Origin: Typha latifolia
Lineage: Eukaryota; Streptophyta; Magnoliopsida; Poales; Typhaceae
Assembly (NCBI GenBank): GCA_019914945.1
Contig: CM034103.1
Coordinates: forward strand, 11,222,001 to 11,286,000
Length of the DNA: 64,000 nucleotides
Direction of reading: 5' to 3'
The translations under genes and the position numbers were made by a program. This document shows positions 1 through 11,165 of this stretch, piece after piece. A model generated the notes under the pieces. That model saw only the letters and a list, made by a program, of their open reading frames with translations, was not told the origin of the DNA and did no database searches. Position 1 is the first letter of the stretch, and each line of letters begins with the position of its first letter.

Positions 1-199
1 AACTAATCATCATGAACATAAAATGAGACATGCATGTCATGTGTGGCGCACCTCCTACACAAACCCTTGGCCATCAACACTCATGCTCAACAATCATAAA
101 GACCCCTAAAGAAGAGTAGACCCTAGCGGTAGAATCATTTGCTCATCACTCAACGAACAGCATGACCAGTCGTTCGTCACCGCAAACTAGGACCTCAAT
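1..199. repeat. Dispersed repeat copy A, left part
   Basis: This stretch matches 9333-9585 over nearly its whole length, for example the shared run catgcatgtcatgt and the shared phrase about tcaacaatcataaagac. It stops abruptly at 199, where an LTR-like element begins, and resumes at 6033. No gene is visible in it. The copy begins before the window, so its full extent is unknown. Confidence 0.75.
195..199. repeat. Left target-site duplication TCAAT
   Basis: Identical to 6028-6032. The related uninterrupted repeat near 9585 has only one equivalent of this site, which supports reading it as a duplicated insertion target. Confidence 0.7.
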
Positions 200-3028
200 T
201 GTAACAACCCAACCTTAAAAAAAATTAATTAATTTTGGGCACGACGTGGCCGGCCTCGTGCCCACGCAAGCTGCTCATGCAGCTTGTGTGGTGGGGCGCA
301 ACGCGCCCACTGCCGCAGCCAACCGGCTGCGGCCAGATGGCCGCGGCGAGCCCCGACGCCGCAACAACCCCTCCTCCACCGCCTTCCCTCTCTTTTTTTA
401 AATCTCTCTCTATCGCTATCTCTCTCTCTATCACTCTCTCTATCACTCTCTCACTCTACTCTCTCTCTACTCTCTCTTGCACTCTTTCCTCTCCTCGTTG
501 CCGACGTCGGCCCGCCGCCACCCCCCCGAAGCCGCCACCGCCGGTGAGATCCCTCATTCCCCATCTCTTTCCTTTTCTTCCTCTCTCTCTCTCTTTCTTG
601 CCCGAGCTCGGGCTCGTCGGAGCCGAGCCGCCGGCGAGAGGCTGGCCAGCAACGGCCGGTTCCCTCCCCGCCGGCCTGGGTCCGCAACCCCCCTCCCTCA
701 CCTTCTCTCTTTCTTTTCTTCCTATTCTCCTCTTCTTCTTCTTCTTCTTCTTCTTTCTTTCTTTCTTTCTTTTTCCCCTTCTTCCTCAGCTTCTTCTCCT
801 TCTTTCTACACAGTGCTCAGTGCTGGGCCGAGCCTAGCACTGATGGCAGAATTAATTAATTAATTAATTTATTTATTTATATTATTTATTTAGGTATTTT
901 TTGTAGCACTCAAACCCTAAACATGTGCATGGCATGAGCTTAGATGACACGTGCATGGTACTTGACCGTTTGGTTAGTTAGTGATAAATAAATAAACTTG
1001 TATCAACATCATAATTTTATCCACAACATCTAAACTAAGAATAACTCAAGTCTAACTGTAAACAGCATACAGATAACCCTACTTGTGCCCCACACAGGCC
1101 ACAACACATCATCAAGAGTTTTTCACAATTATATATACACAATGGTGGTATATATATAATTATACAAATACAAAGTCACCTGTTAAAATATAAGACAAGT
1201 ATACATACACACTTTGGAGGATGTCTACTAATACATCAGACAAGATAATTTATCTAGCATATAACACTAACCACACTCTACTCCTCACCGGCAAGGCCTC
1301 TAAGGGAGTATTATGCTCCACTCGTTCACCTGGGTTGTTGGAAAGGAGAAAATAATGAGAGTCATGAGCTAAAGGCTCAGTGAATATACCTTGCTCCGAA
1401 TCATTGAAGCCAAATAGAGAGTAATTTATGTACTGGATAATATGAATCAGAAAAAACATCATGTCATGAATAAGTATATGAATGCATCCTCAATAATATA
1501 TAAGTGAAAAATAGATAACATGTCATAACTGATAAAAAAATACATAATCCTTGACACTAAATAAATATGTCGCCACGTCATACGATCATCATAACTCTCT
1601 CTCAAATATGACGCATGGTGCATGCCGACCATGACGATGTTATGACATCAAATGCAACTATATATGATGAATATTGATCACTCAATAATCAGGTAATCAG
1701 ATGATAATGAAATCATATGTATTTCTTAACATCACGATCATCACCGACATCTCGGTATAATATCATTATACTAGACCACTATGCATAGTCAACACCCGGT
1801 ACTCGGTCTTAATATCATGTCCGAAGGCTTAGAGCATACTCCGCCACCCGCAAGAGTATCTCAAATATAACCATACCCTGTCACCCGCTAAGGTATCAAT
1901 ATCCATCTAGACCGGGCACCCTCATAGTTGATAGAAACATCGTGAGGATAACTCGCACACAAACTAACGACCTCAGACCTAAGGCCAATAAGATCGCGAC
2001 TATGTCGAGCGACCAATCATCTCCAGGCATGCCCTAACCCTCGCGCCCACTCGGGTATCCTCACGCTTTCTATCAATTATTCTATCAATCACATTTCATA
2101 TTTTTCTTCTAAATGACAGATCATATGCATATATCCAGTACGATAATAACTCAATACATAATAGAAATTTAGGTGGAATAGAAATCAAGAGAAAATGATG
2201 CAATGTAGTCTCCAACTATATCGTCAACACATGCATACTCGTGCTAATCTATTATATACATACTCATGCTACAGATCAACTCGGTATACAATTATAGAAG
2301 TAGAATCATATCTATATATATATCACTAATGTACTCATATTCCAGATCAGCATAATCAAATGTATGATAAAATATGCTCGACTATAATCATCTCTAGATA
2401 AAATCATATAATAATACTGGAGGTCAAAACATGCATGTACATAATATATAATATAATCTAATTTGAGAAAGGCGTCTAGGGGATAAGACACTGCAAATAT
2501 TAAACAACCACTCGTTCACATTGTTACGACAATGATCAAGCCTCGATAGCTAGGTCCACAGGGTCTAGAACAAAGGGGTCGGGATTTGAAATTATTTATA
2601 ACAAATAATGTTAGTCTTTCTATTCATTAAAATTAACACAATAAAAAGATAGTTTCTTGTTGTAATTATGTACTCTTCATTTCTATATTTTTTTGTTATT
2701 TATTAACCATAATTATATTATTTAATAGTGTATTTAAAACATAATTATCTATCTATTATTCTCCTTGATAATTAAGAAATTAAGAATTAAGTTACTATAA
2801 ATAATTACGTAAGAATATACGTACATAACCCTAATAATTATTATTACTTACCTAGGATTAAAATAGTAATTTATATTGCAGGTCTTTTGCTAAACATGAT
2901 ATAATTAGAATTATATACTAACTATGATATAATTATATTTAATTTATATAAATTAAATATATTAAATTAACTAAACTAATCGAATAATTAATAACATAAT
3001 CAAATATAATTAGAAATAAATAATGTGC

Positions 3029-3060
<32 letters not shown>

Positions 3061-3450
3061 ATATATAAATTAATAATACATAGTGTTTGGCCGAGCCCAG
3101 CACCACTTGCAGGGTGCAATCCGAGCGGAAAGAAGGGAAGAAGGAGGAGGAGGAGGAGGAGAAGAAGAAGAAGAAGAAGAAGAAGAAGAAAGAAGAAGGA
3201 AGAAGAGGGTTGGGCCGTGGGGGAGGGGTGCGGCCGCTGGTGGCCACTCAACGGCCGGCCTCTCGCCGACGGCTCAATCCTCCGGCGGCCCCGAGAGGAA
3301 GCCGATAAAGAGAGAAAGAGAAATAGAGAGAGAGAAAGAGAATGAGGGAGGCTTACCGATGTTAGTGGAGGTGGCGGCGGCAGCGATAGGCCGACGAAGT
3401 GTCGGCGGTAGCGAGTAGAGAGAGAGAGAAAGAGTGTTTGAGAGAAAGAG

Positions 3451-3511
<61 letters not shown>

Positions 3512-6027
3512 TGGGAGAGGAAGAAAAGGAAGACGGAGGCTACGGAGGCGGCGGGGGCCCACCGCGCCAGCTGGCTCGGCTAGGTTGGCCGAGCCGGCGC
3601 TTGGGGCGCCTTTCCCAGCTACCACTGCATGGCACGAGCCGTCGTGCCATGCAGTGAAGGAATTTTTTTTTTTTTGTTGTTATAGTTTTCTTCTTAATTA
3701 ATGCAAATAGATTATTTAGACATTAACTATTTTAATAATATTATATATTCTTCAATATAATTTTATTAATGATAATTTTTATAATTAATGATTAATTAGG
3801 TATAAATATAGGTAATACTTATATTTATTTATTTATTTATATGTCTATTAGATTAAAAGATAGATTTATAAATTATAATTATTAGATTTATATTCTAATG
3901 CCCTTATCATATATATTTTAAGTATTTCTATTAATTTTTTTATATATGATTATTCTGCAATAAATAAAATACTAAGCTAATTTAGTTATTTATTTATTAT
4001 TTTATCGAGTAAAGACTACATTGTCCCTAATTAATCAAGATAGTGTATGAATTATAAAATTAATTATAATTAGACATTGTCTATACTTATAGTTATTTAA
4101 CCTTTTATTTTATTTTATTTTATAATTATATATTTAGAAATACTCTCATATAAAAGGAAACATACCTCTTCTCCTTACGTTATAACTAACATTTTATGAT
4201 AATAATATAATTATAGTATTCGAATCATATCTATAATATAGACATAGTTATGTAATTAAAAATAAAGAGAAGTAATTCTAAACCTAATAAACATTTATAT
4301 TCTAATTGAATTTATTCTAATTAGATAAACGACTAACATCATACTACTTAAATATTTTCAGATCCCGAACCCCCTTATGTGAGACCCCCGTGGACCCTAA
4401 CGATGAGTTGATGCTTGGCGACGGACGTGAGAGATATGTGGTTTGTGTCTTACGATCGGACTATGAGTATTTTTATCCCCTAAATGCCTTTCTCAAATTA
4501 GGATATATTATATCTTATTTACACGCATGTTTTGGCCTCCAGCATGATTATATGACTTTATATAGAGATGATTTCAGTCAAGCATATTTTATCATGCATT
4601 TGATTAGGCTGATCTGCGATATGAGTACATTGGTGATATATAGAGATGATTATACTATTATGGTTTTATGTCGGGATGATCTCTATCATGAGTATGCATG
4701 TGATAGACTAGCGAAAATATACATGTGTTAGATACATTGCTAGAGTCGGCATTGCATCATTTTTCTCTTAGCTTCTTTACCACTTAATTCCTGAGTTGCA
4801 TGATCTGTTGCAATACTGGATATATGCATATAATTTATCATGTATAGAAAATCATAAAAGTATATGTTATATGATGTGATGTGATATGATGTGATGGTTA
4901 GAACGGTATCTGGTCCGAACTGGTACTAGACATATTCTTAGCATATGACAGAGTATGGTGATTAACTGATGGTTGTACTCTTAGCGTATGAGAGCGTACA
5001 ACTATCATTGAGATACATTTAGCATATGGTAATGTATGATTTATCTACAGAGATACTTTTAGTATATGATAGGATATGCTCTGAGCTTGTGACATGATGT
5101 GTATTGAGTTTGGAGCCGGGTACCATAGTCCAGCATGGTGGATTATATTCAGAGTTGATATGGATGATTGTGATAGTGAGAGATATGTGGATTATATTTG
5201 CCTCTAACATATACAATTATCTAGTGGTTGGCATGCATCATGCATCATCATTGATGTGACTAGTATCATTAGATCATAATTGTTATACATGATATATTAT
5301 TATATTCGGTGATGTTATATGGTAATTTCATCATGTGATATATTTTTGGTTAAAGATATAATATGCTCATTCATGAGAATTGATTCCATTCATATAGATG
5401 TCATTGAGGATACATATATACATGCTCATACATGGTGTCGTACATGATTTACTCTTTGTTTGGTTTCATTGATTCGGGGTAAGATCATTCCTTTGAGTTT
5501 TTACTCATGACTATCCTTATTTCTTTTATAACCTCACAGATATTATGGTATATGATACCAACTTGAGTTATCCTGATGAGATATTTTAGAGCAAAGATGA
5601 GGTGAGTTATAGATGATAGTCTATATAGAAATTAAGTTGTACTAGTATTTGATATTTGTACTCTTTTGTATTAGACGATGATTTGTATAATACAGGTAGA
5701 ATCATGGCGTACTGTTGTATTAGTTATTTTAGTTGTATCTTGATAGTTTATTGTGGCCTGTGTGGGTCCTGCCATATTACGTAGTGGTCTAGTGTATATC
5801 ATTGTGGACTTAGATATTCATATGTTAACAAGTTTATTTGGTTAATAGTATAATTTATTTAGTGGTGAATTATGTGATCATGGATAGGTTAGCATGTTTT
5901 ATTTGATGATGTCATGATTACATGTGCACAGGAGAGCATCTGTGCGTGACGGGTTCCGCCCGATTTGTCGTGTGCGCGAGCGTACCGTGTGGGCGCGTGG
6001 GCGTGCCCGTGCCGGGTGGGTGTTACA
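200..6027. mobile_element. LTR-like composite element with inverted halves
   Basis: The element starts TGTAACAACCC and ends GGGTGTTACA, the TG...CA termini common in Ty3-type plant LTRs. It is flanked by identical 5-bp TCAAT copies at 195-199 and 6028-6032. Inside are two block types. A GC- and pyrimidine-rich block lies at about 200-870 and, inverted, at about 3075-3690. An AT-rich block lies inverted at about 905-2990 and forward at about 3690-5935. The AT-rich pair aligns at 2448-2484 against 4475-4513, at about 1800-1850 against 5080-5150, and at about 1095 against 5750. No gag or pol reading frame is seen, so it is non-autonomous or gutted. Confidence 0.65.
3454..3508. repeat. (GA)n microsatellite
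   Basis: Perfect GA dinucleotide run of about 55 bases inside the GC-rich block of the LTR-like composite. Open frames across it are only low-complexity translation. Confidence 0.95.
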
Positions 6028-6032
6028 TCAAT
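6028..6032. repeat. Right target-site duplication TCAAT
   Basis: Second copy of the 5-bp site, directly after the terminal TGTTACA of the LTR-like composite. The dispersed repeat continues from here. Confidence 0.7.
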
Positions 6033-6765
6033 CATAAGCTCAACACATGAGTCAAAATCACACATCGACACTGCTCTATGAGCTCTTGGTTCATTTGCAC
6101 CACTGTACGATAAATCTTGAGATGTTGCTCAACGATGTTCTCACCTTATGTTATTGAATACCACTTGGTCTACATTACCTTACTCTTTTTGCTATCTCTT
6201 AGATACTCTAAAAGGTTAACTCTCATCAATCGAAGGAGAATCGCTCATCCCTAGTGAAACGACTACTTGATTGTTTAAGATTTATAAACTAAGACCTCAA
6301 ACACGAGCCCTACTATATAATAATATAAATATTTTTCGCTCCTAACTCTAACAGTGGAGGTGTCAGGTACTGTAGAGCCATAAAGTTCATTCCTTTTATG
6401 ATTATGCTCGTGTGCTAGTGGCATGATAAGATGAAACACGACTAGCAAAATATAATAGTTAGGAGGGTTAGCATGTCTAAGCATGTTAATGAAGCATAAT
6501 AATCAAAACAATAGTGGTTGTGTTAAACAAAATATTAAACAAACATGTATCAGTATGGTAAATAGACTATGTCAAAATATTATTTAAATTATAACACATC
6601 ACATCAAGTGATAATAATAATAAGGGTTGATAAGTCACTTGATTGTATTCGCTAAAATTTCTTGACAATAAGTAATGTCACGGTAATCCCGACTGCTTCG
6701 GAGCAAGAACTGATCCTAGAGAGCTCTCGATAAAATACAAGGTCGGCACCTATATCTTTGTCACA
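6033..6765. repeat. Dispersed repeat copy A, right part
   Basis: Continues copy A after the insertion and aligns with about 9590-10300. Similarity stops near 6765. Copy B goes on to a TGTTACA terminus at 10587, so copy A is truncated on its right. The minus strand has an open frame at 6275-6484 that is matched in copy B at 9830-10057. I do not recognise the peptide. Confidence 0.7.
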
Positions 6766-7111
6766 TATTGTAGCAAATGCTTAAAACCGTCGTTGAATGC
6801 AAGTTGAATGGCCCTTATCCAGTCAAAGGAATCTGAATGAAGCTTCAATTAACGGAAGGTTGTCTCTTTGCTGATTCCGATTAATAGCTTCTTAACAGGG
6901 CTTTGCTTTTAATAGAAAGGTTTGGCTCAGCTTGAATTTAGCTAGCATGCAAACTCTCCCATATTTTGGGTCTCAAAGCTGAAGTTTAATACCCACTGAC
7001 CGAGTCTCTTGTTTTATCTCCTCCATCCATGCAATCCCATGCAACACCAATCTCTCTCCACCACATCCTCTCATTGTATCGCAACGTTAAACGTAGACCA
7101 AACAATCTTCC

Positions 7112-7118
7112 TATATAA
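7112..7118 (+). promoter_or_regulatory. TATA box of the inhibitor gene
   Basis: A tatataa motif lies 83-89 bases before the ATG at 7201. Transcription would start about 30 bases further on, giving a 5' leader of about 55 bases. This is inferred from spacing only. Confidence 0.55.
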
Positions 7119-7200
7119 ACATGTACGTGAACTCCTCCCTATGCATACATCTAAAAGTGAATAACTCCCATCGAGATCTCTCACTTATTATATAACAAAG

Positions 7201-7743
7201 ATGGCATATTTTCACCCTCTCCTCATCCTTTGCCTCTCCCTAGCCACTCAATCCTTCGCCCACACGCCCCCGCCGGCCGTACCCTGTCCGGTCTCTTTGC
7301 CTGAGGCATGCAAATACACATCCCACGTCGACCGCTGCGTCCAATCCCTCACGGGAAAGCCCGAGAGCCAGGGCGCCGACCTGCACGGCGTCGTCGCCAT
7401 GTCCTTTAAGGTGGCAGTGGAGGTCGGCACCGGCGTCGCCGCCGACATCTCAAAAACCTTGAACACGGGCGTCAAAGACAAGGCCCTCTGGCAGTGTCTT
7501 AGTGCCTGCTCCAGTGGCTTCGAGAATGCCATCAAGAAGCTCGACGTATCCATGGCGGGAATGGACAGGAAGGCCATGGCAGACACCATGGGTTGGATGA
7601 TGACGGTCGTCGCAGACACCGAGAAGTGCTGCGGGGGCTGCAAGCATTTTGAAGGGGAGGTGAAAGAGCAGCTGATGGGGATGATGGGGAAATTTGGGAA
7701 GCAATGCAGTATTACATTGGATCTCGCCAAAGCCTTCCCTTGA
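7201..7743 (+). CDS. Pectin methylesterase / invertase inhibitor-like protein
   Basis: Single-exon gene of 180 residues. Residues 1-20 form a hydrophobic signal peptide ending near SFA-H, so the product should be secreted to the cell wall. The mature part fits the four-helix PMEI/invertase-inhibitor family. A cysteine pair at 37 and 46 has the family spacing of eight residues between them, and further cysteines at 99, 103, 143, 144, 147 and 169 include a LWQCLSAC segment resembling the conserved central helix. Family members bind and block pectin methylesterases or acid invertases; sequence alone does not say which enzyme this one targets. The frame is intact, far more GC-rich than its surroundings, and has a TATA box upstream and AATAAA downstream. 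The antisense frame 7248-7730 is a shadow. Repeat copies flank the gene on both sides. Confidence 0.85.
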   Translation: MAYFHPLLILCLSLATQSFAHTPPPAVPCPVSLPEACKYTSHVDRCVQSLTGKPESQGADLHGVVAMSFKVAVEVGTGVAADISKTLNTGVKDKALWQCLSACSSGFENAIKKLDVSMAGMDRKAMADTMGWMMTVVADTEKCCGGCKHFEGEVKEQLMGMMGKFGKQCSITLDLAKAFP

Positions 7744-7855
7744 TTTTCGTCGAAAAGGAGTGTGTTGTTGACTTTCTCCGATTTGCCACCAAAGAATAAG
7801 ACGTTACGTTTTTTTTATTTCTTTTTTGTTTATGTACCAAGTTACTTAATATTGT

Positions 7856-7861
7856 AATAAA
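7856..7861 (+). terminator. Polyadenylation signal AATAAA
   Basis: AATAAA lies 113 bases after the stop codon of the inhibitor gene, a normal distance for a plant near-upstream polyadenylation element. Confidence 0.45.
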
Positions 7862-8524
7862 ACCACAAAGTAATTTACAACCATTAATACTTTTTTCCTC
7901 TTCACATGGATGCGTGTTTTTAGGGTTGCCTTCGGTGAAGTTCTCTATTTCTACATTATATTTTCATTTTAGAATGTAAAAAATGACAAATATCACTTCA
8001 TATAATTTTCATATATTTTATTACCAAAATCTTCTTTTATTATTCATCAGTAACAGTGCAAATGCTCTTTCTTTTCTAAAATAATTTTATCTAACAATCC
8101 TAGAAGATAGTTTCATAAAATATTATTATGTAACACCAATGCAAATTATGCACAAAGACTACAAAACATACTAGCCAGGTATGTATTGAAAATAGTAAAT
8201 TATGTACAAAGACCGTATAAAAAGTATGATTTTTATATTAGACAAAGTACATATTAAAAAGTAATAAAAAATTGTATATATCACCTATGTAAATTATGAG
8301 ATATCACTAGACAAAATATAAGCTTTCATATTAGCTAAGACATGTATTAAAAGTAGTGAAAAAGTCGTGTAATAATATGATCCCGCTACATGCCTTCCAT
8401 AAGGGTTTTTCACCGTGAGTCGTGTGGGGATTAGGAGTCCAACAACATACCATAAAAAAAATGAAGAAGACCGAAAAAAATAATGAAAGCAAAATGCGGC
8501 TTTCAAAGTAGTAGCCCTAGAAAA
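7862..8524. other. Intergenic AT-rich stretch
   Basis: No gene or RNA seen. Contains scattered short A and T runs and no coding frame with recognisable similarity. Confidence 0.6.
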
Positions 8525-10587
8525 AAATTATAACATTGGATTGCATGGCACAATATTGTACCATGCAAACCCTAACAGTCACTATGAATGCCATAAACCC
8601 AGGCGACTAGCCCCATTGCTGCCACTTCCCCCTTTCCACCACCTCTCAAACTCTCTCATTCTCTCTCTCAAACTCTCTTATTCTCTCTCTCAAATTTTCT
8701 TATTCTCACTCCCACACTCTCTCTAGTATCACCACGAGCTATAGACCGTAGGGAAGAGCTGTCGCCGACTCTCCCTTGTTGGCAAACTTCCCTCCCTCTT
8801 CTTTTATATCTATTACTCTCTAACATTCTCGTTCTCCCTCGTTATCAAACTAGGGGTCGTTGAAGAACCGAGTTGCTTACAAGAGGCTGACCGTTAAGTA
8901 ACCACCAACAGTCGTTCCCCTCCCCTAAGGCCTAACTCCCTCTCCCTCTTTTCTTTTAGAGTGATATTTCTTCCCTTATTGTTACTATAAAGATATGACT
9001 TTATACTTGACTTATTACATATATACAACTATTATATATATGTAATTGTGAGACGGTAAGAGCATAGACCCTTTTATAAGAGTACATGCTAAAAGTAAGA
9101 TACTATAAGAAAATAATAAACCCCTTATACAAATAGTACAAAAAAAGCATAAAAGGAAAGAGATCTAACACCCTACAAGGTAAACTACTAGCAAGCATCT
9201 TGCTATGATGTCAATCAATCTGCATTATATATCAATACGAAATGGGTTTAACACTCAACAAGTTGAACTATCACTAGTCTAGTATTATAGATAACAATAC
9301 ACTCAGCATGTAGAATGCATGCATAACTATGGAACTAATCATCATGAACGTAAAATAAAACATGCATGTCATGTATTTGGCTAGCATGGTTTGACATGAC
9401 TCCCGCTAACTCTATCCACCACTTATGTGTGGTGCACCTCCTACATAGGCCCTCGGCCATCAACACCTATGCTCAACAATCATAAAGACATCTAAAGAAG
9501 GATAGACCCTAGAGATAGAATTGTTTGCCGGTCACCCAGCGAACAACATGACCAATCATTCGTCACTGCAGACTAAGGACCCTAGTCATAAGCCTAACAC
9601 ATGAGTCAGTATCAAATATCGACACTGCTCTCTAAGTTCTTGGCTCATTTGCTCCACCGTACGACAAATCATTAGTTGTTGCTCAAGGATGCCCTCACCC
9701 TACGTCATTGGATACCATTTGGTCTACACTGTCCTATTCTTTTTGCTATCTCTTAGATGATCTAAAAGGTTGACTCTCATCGACCGAATGAGAATCGCTT
9801 ATCGCCCAACAAAACGGCTGCTTGATTCTTTAGGATCCGTAGACTAAGACCTCAGACATAAGCCCTACTATATAATAATATAAATATTTTTTGTCCTTAA
9901 TTTTAGTTGTGGAGGTGTCGGGTACTGTCAAGCCGTAGAGATCACTCATTTTATAATTATGCTCGTGTGCTAGTGGCGTGATAAGATGAAACACAACTAA
10001 CAAAATAAAATAGTAAGGGATGTTATCATGTCTAAGCATGCTAATGAAGCATAACAATCAAAATAATAATAATTGTGTCAGACAACATATTAAACAAACA
10101 TGTGTCACTATGGTAAATAGACTATTATATCAAAAGATTATTTAAATTATAACACATCACATGAAGCGATAACAACAAGGGTTGCTAAACCATATGCCTG
10201 AATTTGCTAAAATTTCTTGATGATAAGTAATATCACACTAATACAGACTTGCTTCGAGGCAAGCACCGATCCTAGAGAACTCTCGACAAAATACTAGGTT
10301 GGCACTATATTTCTATATTTAAAAGGGTAGCGAAGAGAAAATAAAAACAAAGGCAAAGAGGAAATAAGGGAAGAAAAGTCCTATAATATCTCGGATTCTG
10401 CTAGAGGAGATTAAGCTCGGGCTGGGCCAAACCCAATCAGACCCAAAAAGGATCAGGTTAGGCCAAGCCAAGGTCGAACCAAAGGGCTCGAGTTAGGTGG
10501 CCCAACCTGCCTTGTGGGAGCATGTGCCCCGCCCCTCTCTCTCTCTATTTTCTTTTTTTTTCTTTTGGGTGGGAGGAGGGTGTTACA
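8525..10587. mobile_element. LTR-like element carrying dispersed repeat copy B
   Basis: The left end has a degenerate ttataaca followed by a small hairpin built on gcatggcac/gtaccatgc and a CT-rich tract (8600-8960), the same organisation as the GC-rich block at 200-870. The middle (9333-10300) is the uninterrupted version of repeat copy A. The right end is GGGTGTTACA at 10578-10587. I could not find a matching target duplication, so the left boundary is approximate. There is no protein-coding frame of transposon type. Confidence 0.5.
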
Positions 10588-11119
10588 ATCATGTGTGTTA
10601 TTTATATAAATTATGCAGAAATACTATAAAAAAAAAGCATTATAGTGTGTTTGGATGCTTACATTTTCTATTCAGTCTCGACTTTTAGTTTACTGCTCTT
10701 GCTCGATTTTCCACTTGCTCACTTGAATTCGATTTTTTTCAGTAGTATTTGGATTTCCTTTTCTTACTTCGTTTTGGTTTCAGAGTTCAATTTTATTATT
10801 TTCCTAAACCTAATAATATGGTTTAATATCTCCATGGTATTGCAGGGAAGAAATTAATCGGTTTTTATTTTCCACCTTATCAGTGTTTTTGGTTTTTGGT
10901 TTTTAGCAAAAGACACATATGAAAGTATAAAAAAGGTCCTTTTCACCACTATTTTCGGAATATTCTAAATCAAAATTAATAGAAAAATCTCAATACACAT
11001 CATATGAAACACAATTACGGACATATATACACAAAGCATTTTCCATACCTACCCCGAAACACTAGAATTGTACGTACAAGCAAGCAGTCCACACCTCTCT
11101 ATCAAAGTCCAATCCGGTA

Positions 11120-11121
<2 letters not shown>
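10588..11121. other. NDPK2 upstream region
   Basis: AT-rich, no gene. It would contain the promoter and 5' leader of the kinase gene, but no clear TATA box at a convincing distance was identified. Confidence 0.4.

Positions 11122-11160
<39 letters not shown>
11122..11160 (+). repeat. (GA)n tract abutting the NDPK2 start codon
   Basis: Nineteen and a half GA units end exactly where the ATG at 11161 begins. GA/CT tracts near start sites are common in plant promoters and leaders. This one lies in the predicted 5' leader. Confidence 0.9.

Positions 11161-11165
<5 letters not shown>

Noticed and set aside
235..863. Overlapping open frames on both strands rich in Leu/Ser/Pro or Arg/Glu
   Set aside because: They translate CT/GA microsatellites and GC-rich repeat sequence of the LTR-like composite; no domain, and the same pattern occurs at 3083-3701.
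3025..3701. Open frames with poly-Glu, poly-Arg or poly-Phe runs
   Set aside because: Low-complexity translation of GAA/GGA repeats inside the transposon-like element.
4390..4731. 113-codon open frame
   Set aside because: Lies in the AT-rich block of the composite; the inverted partner at 2230-2560 is not open, so no sign of selection.
7248..7730. Antisense 160-codon frame opposite the PMEI-like gene
   Set aside because: Shadow frame caused by the high GC content of the real gene.
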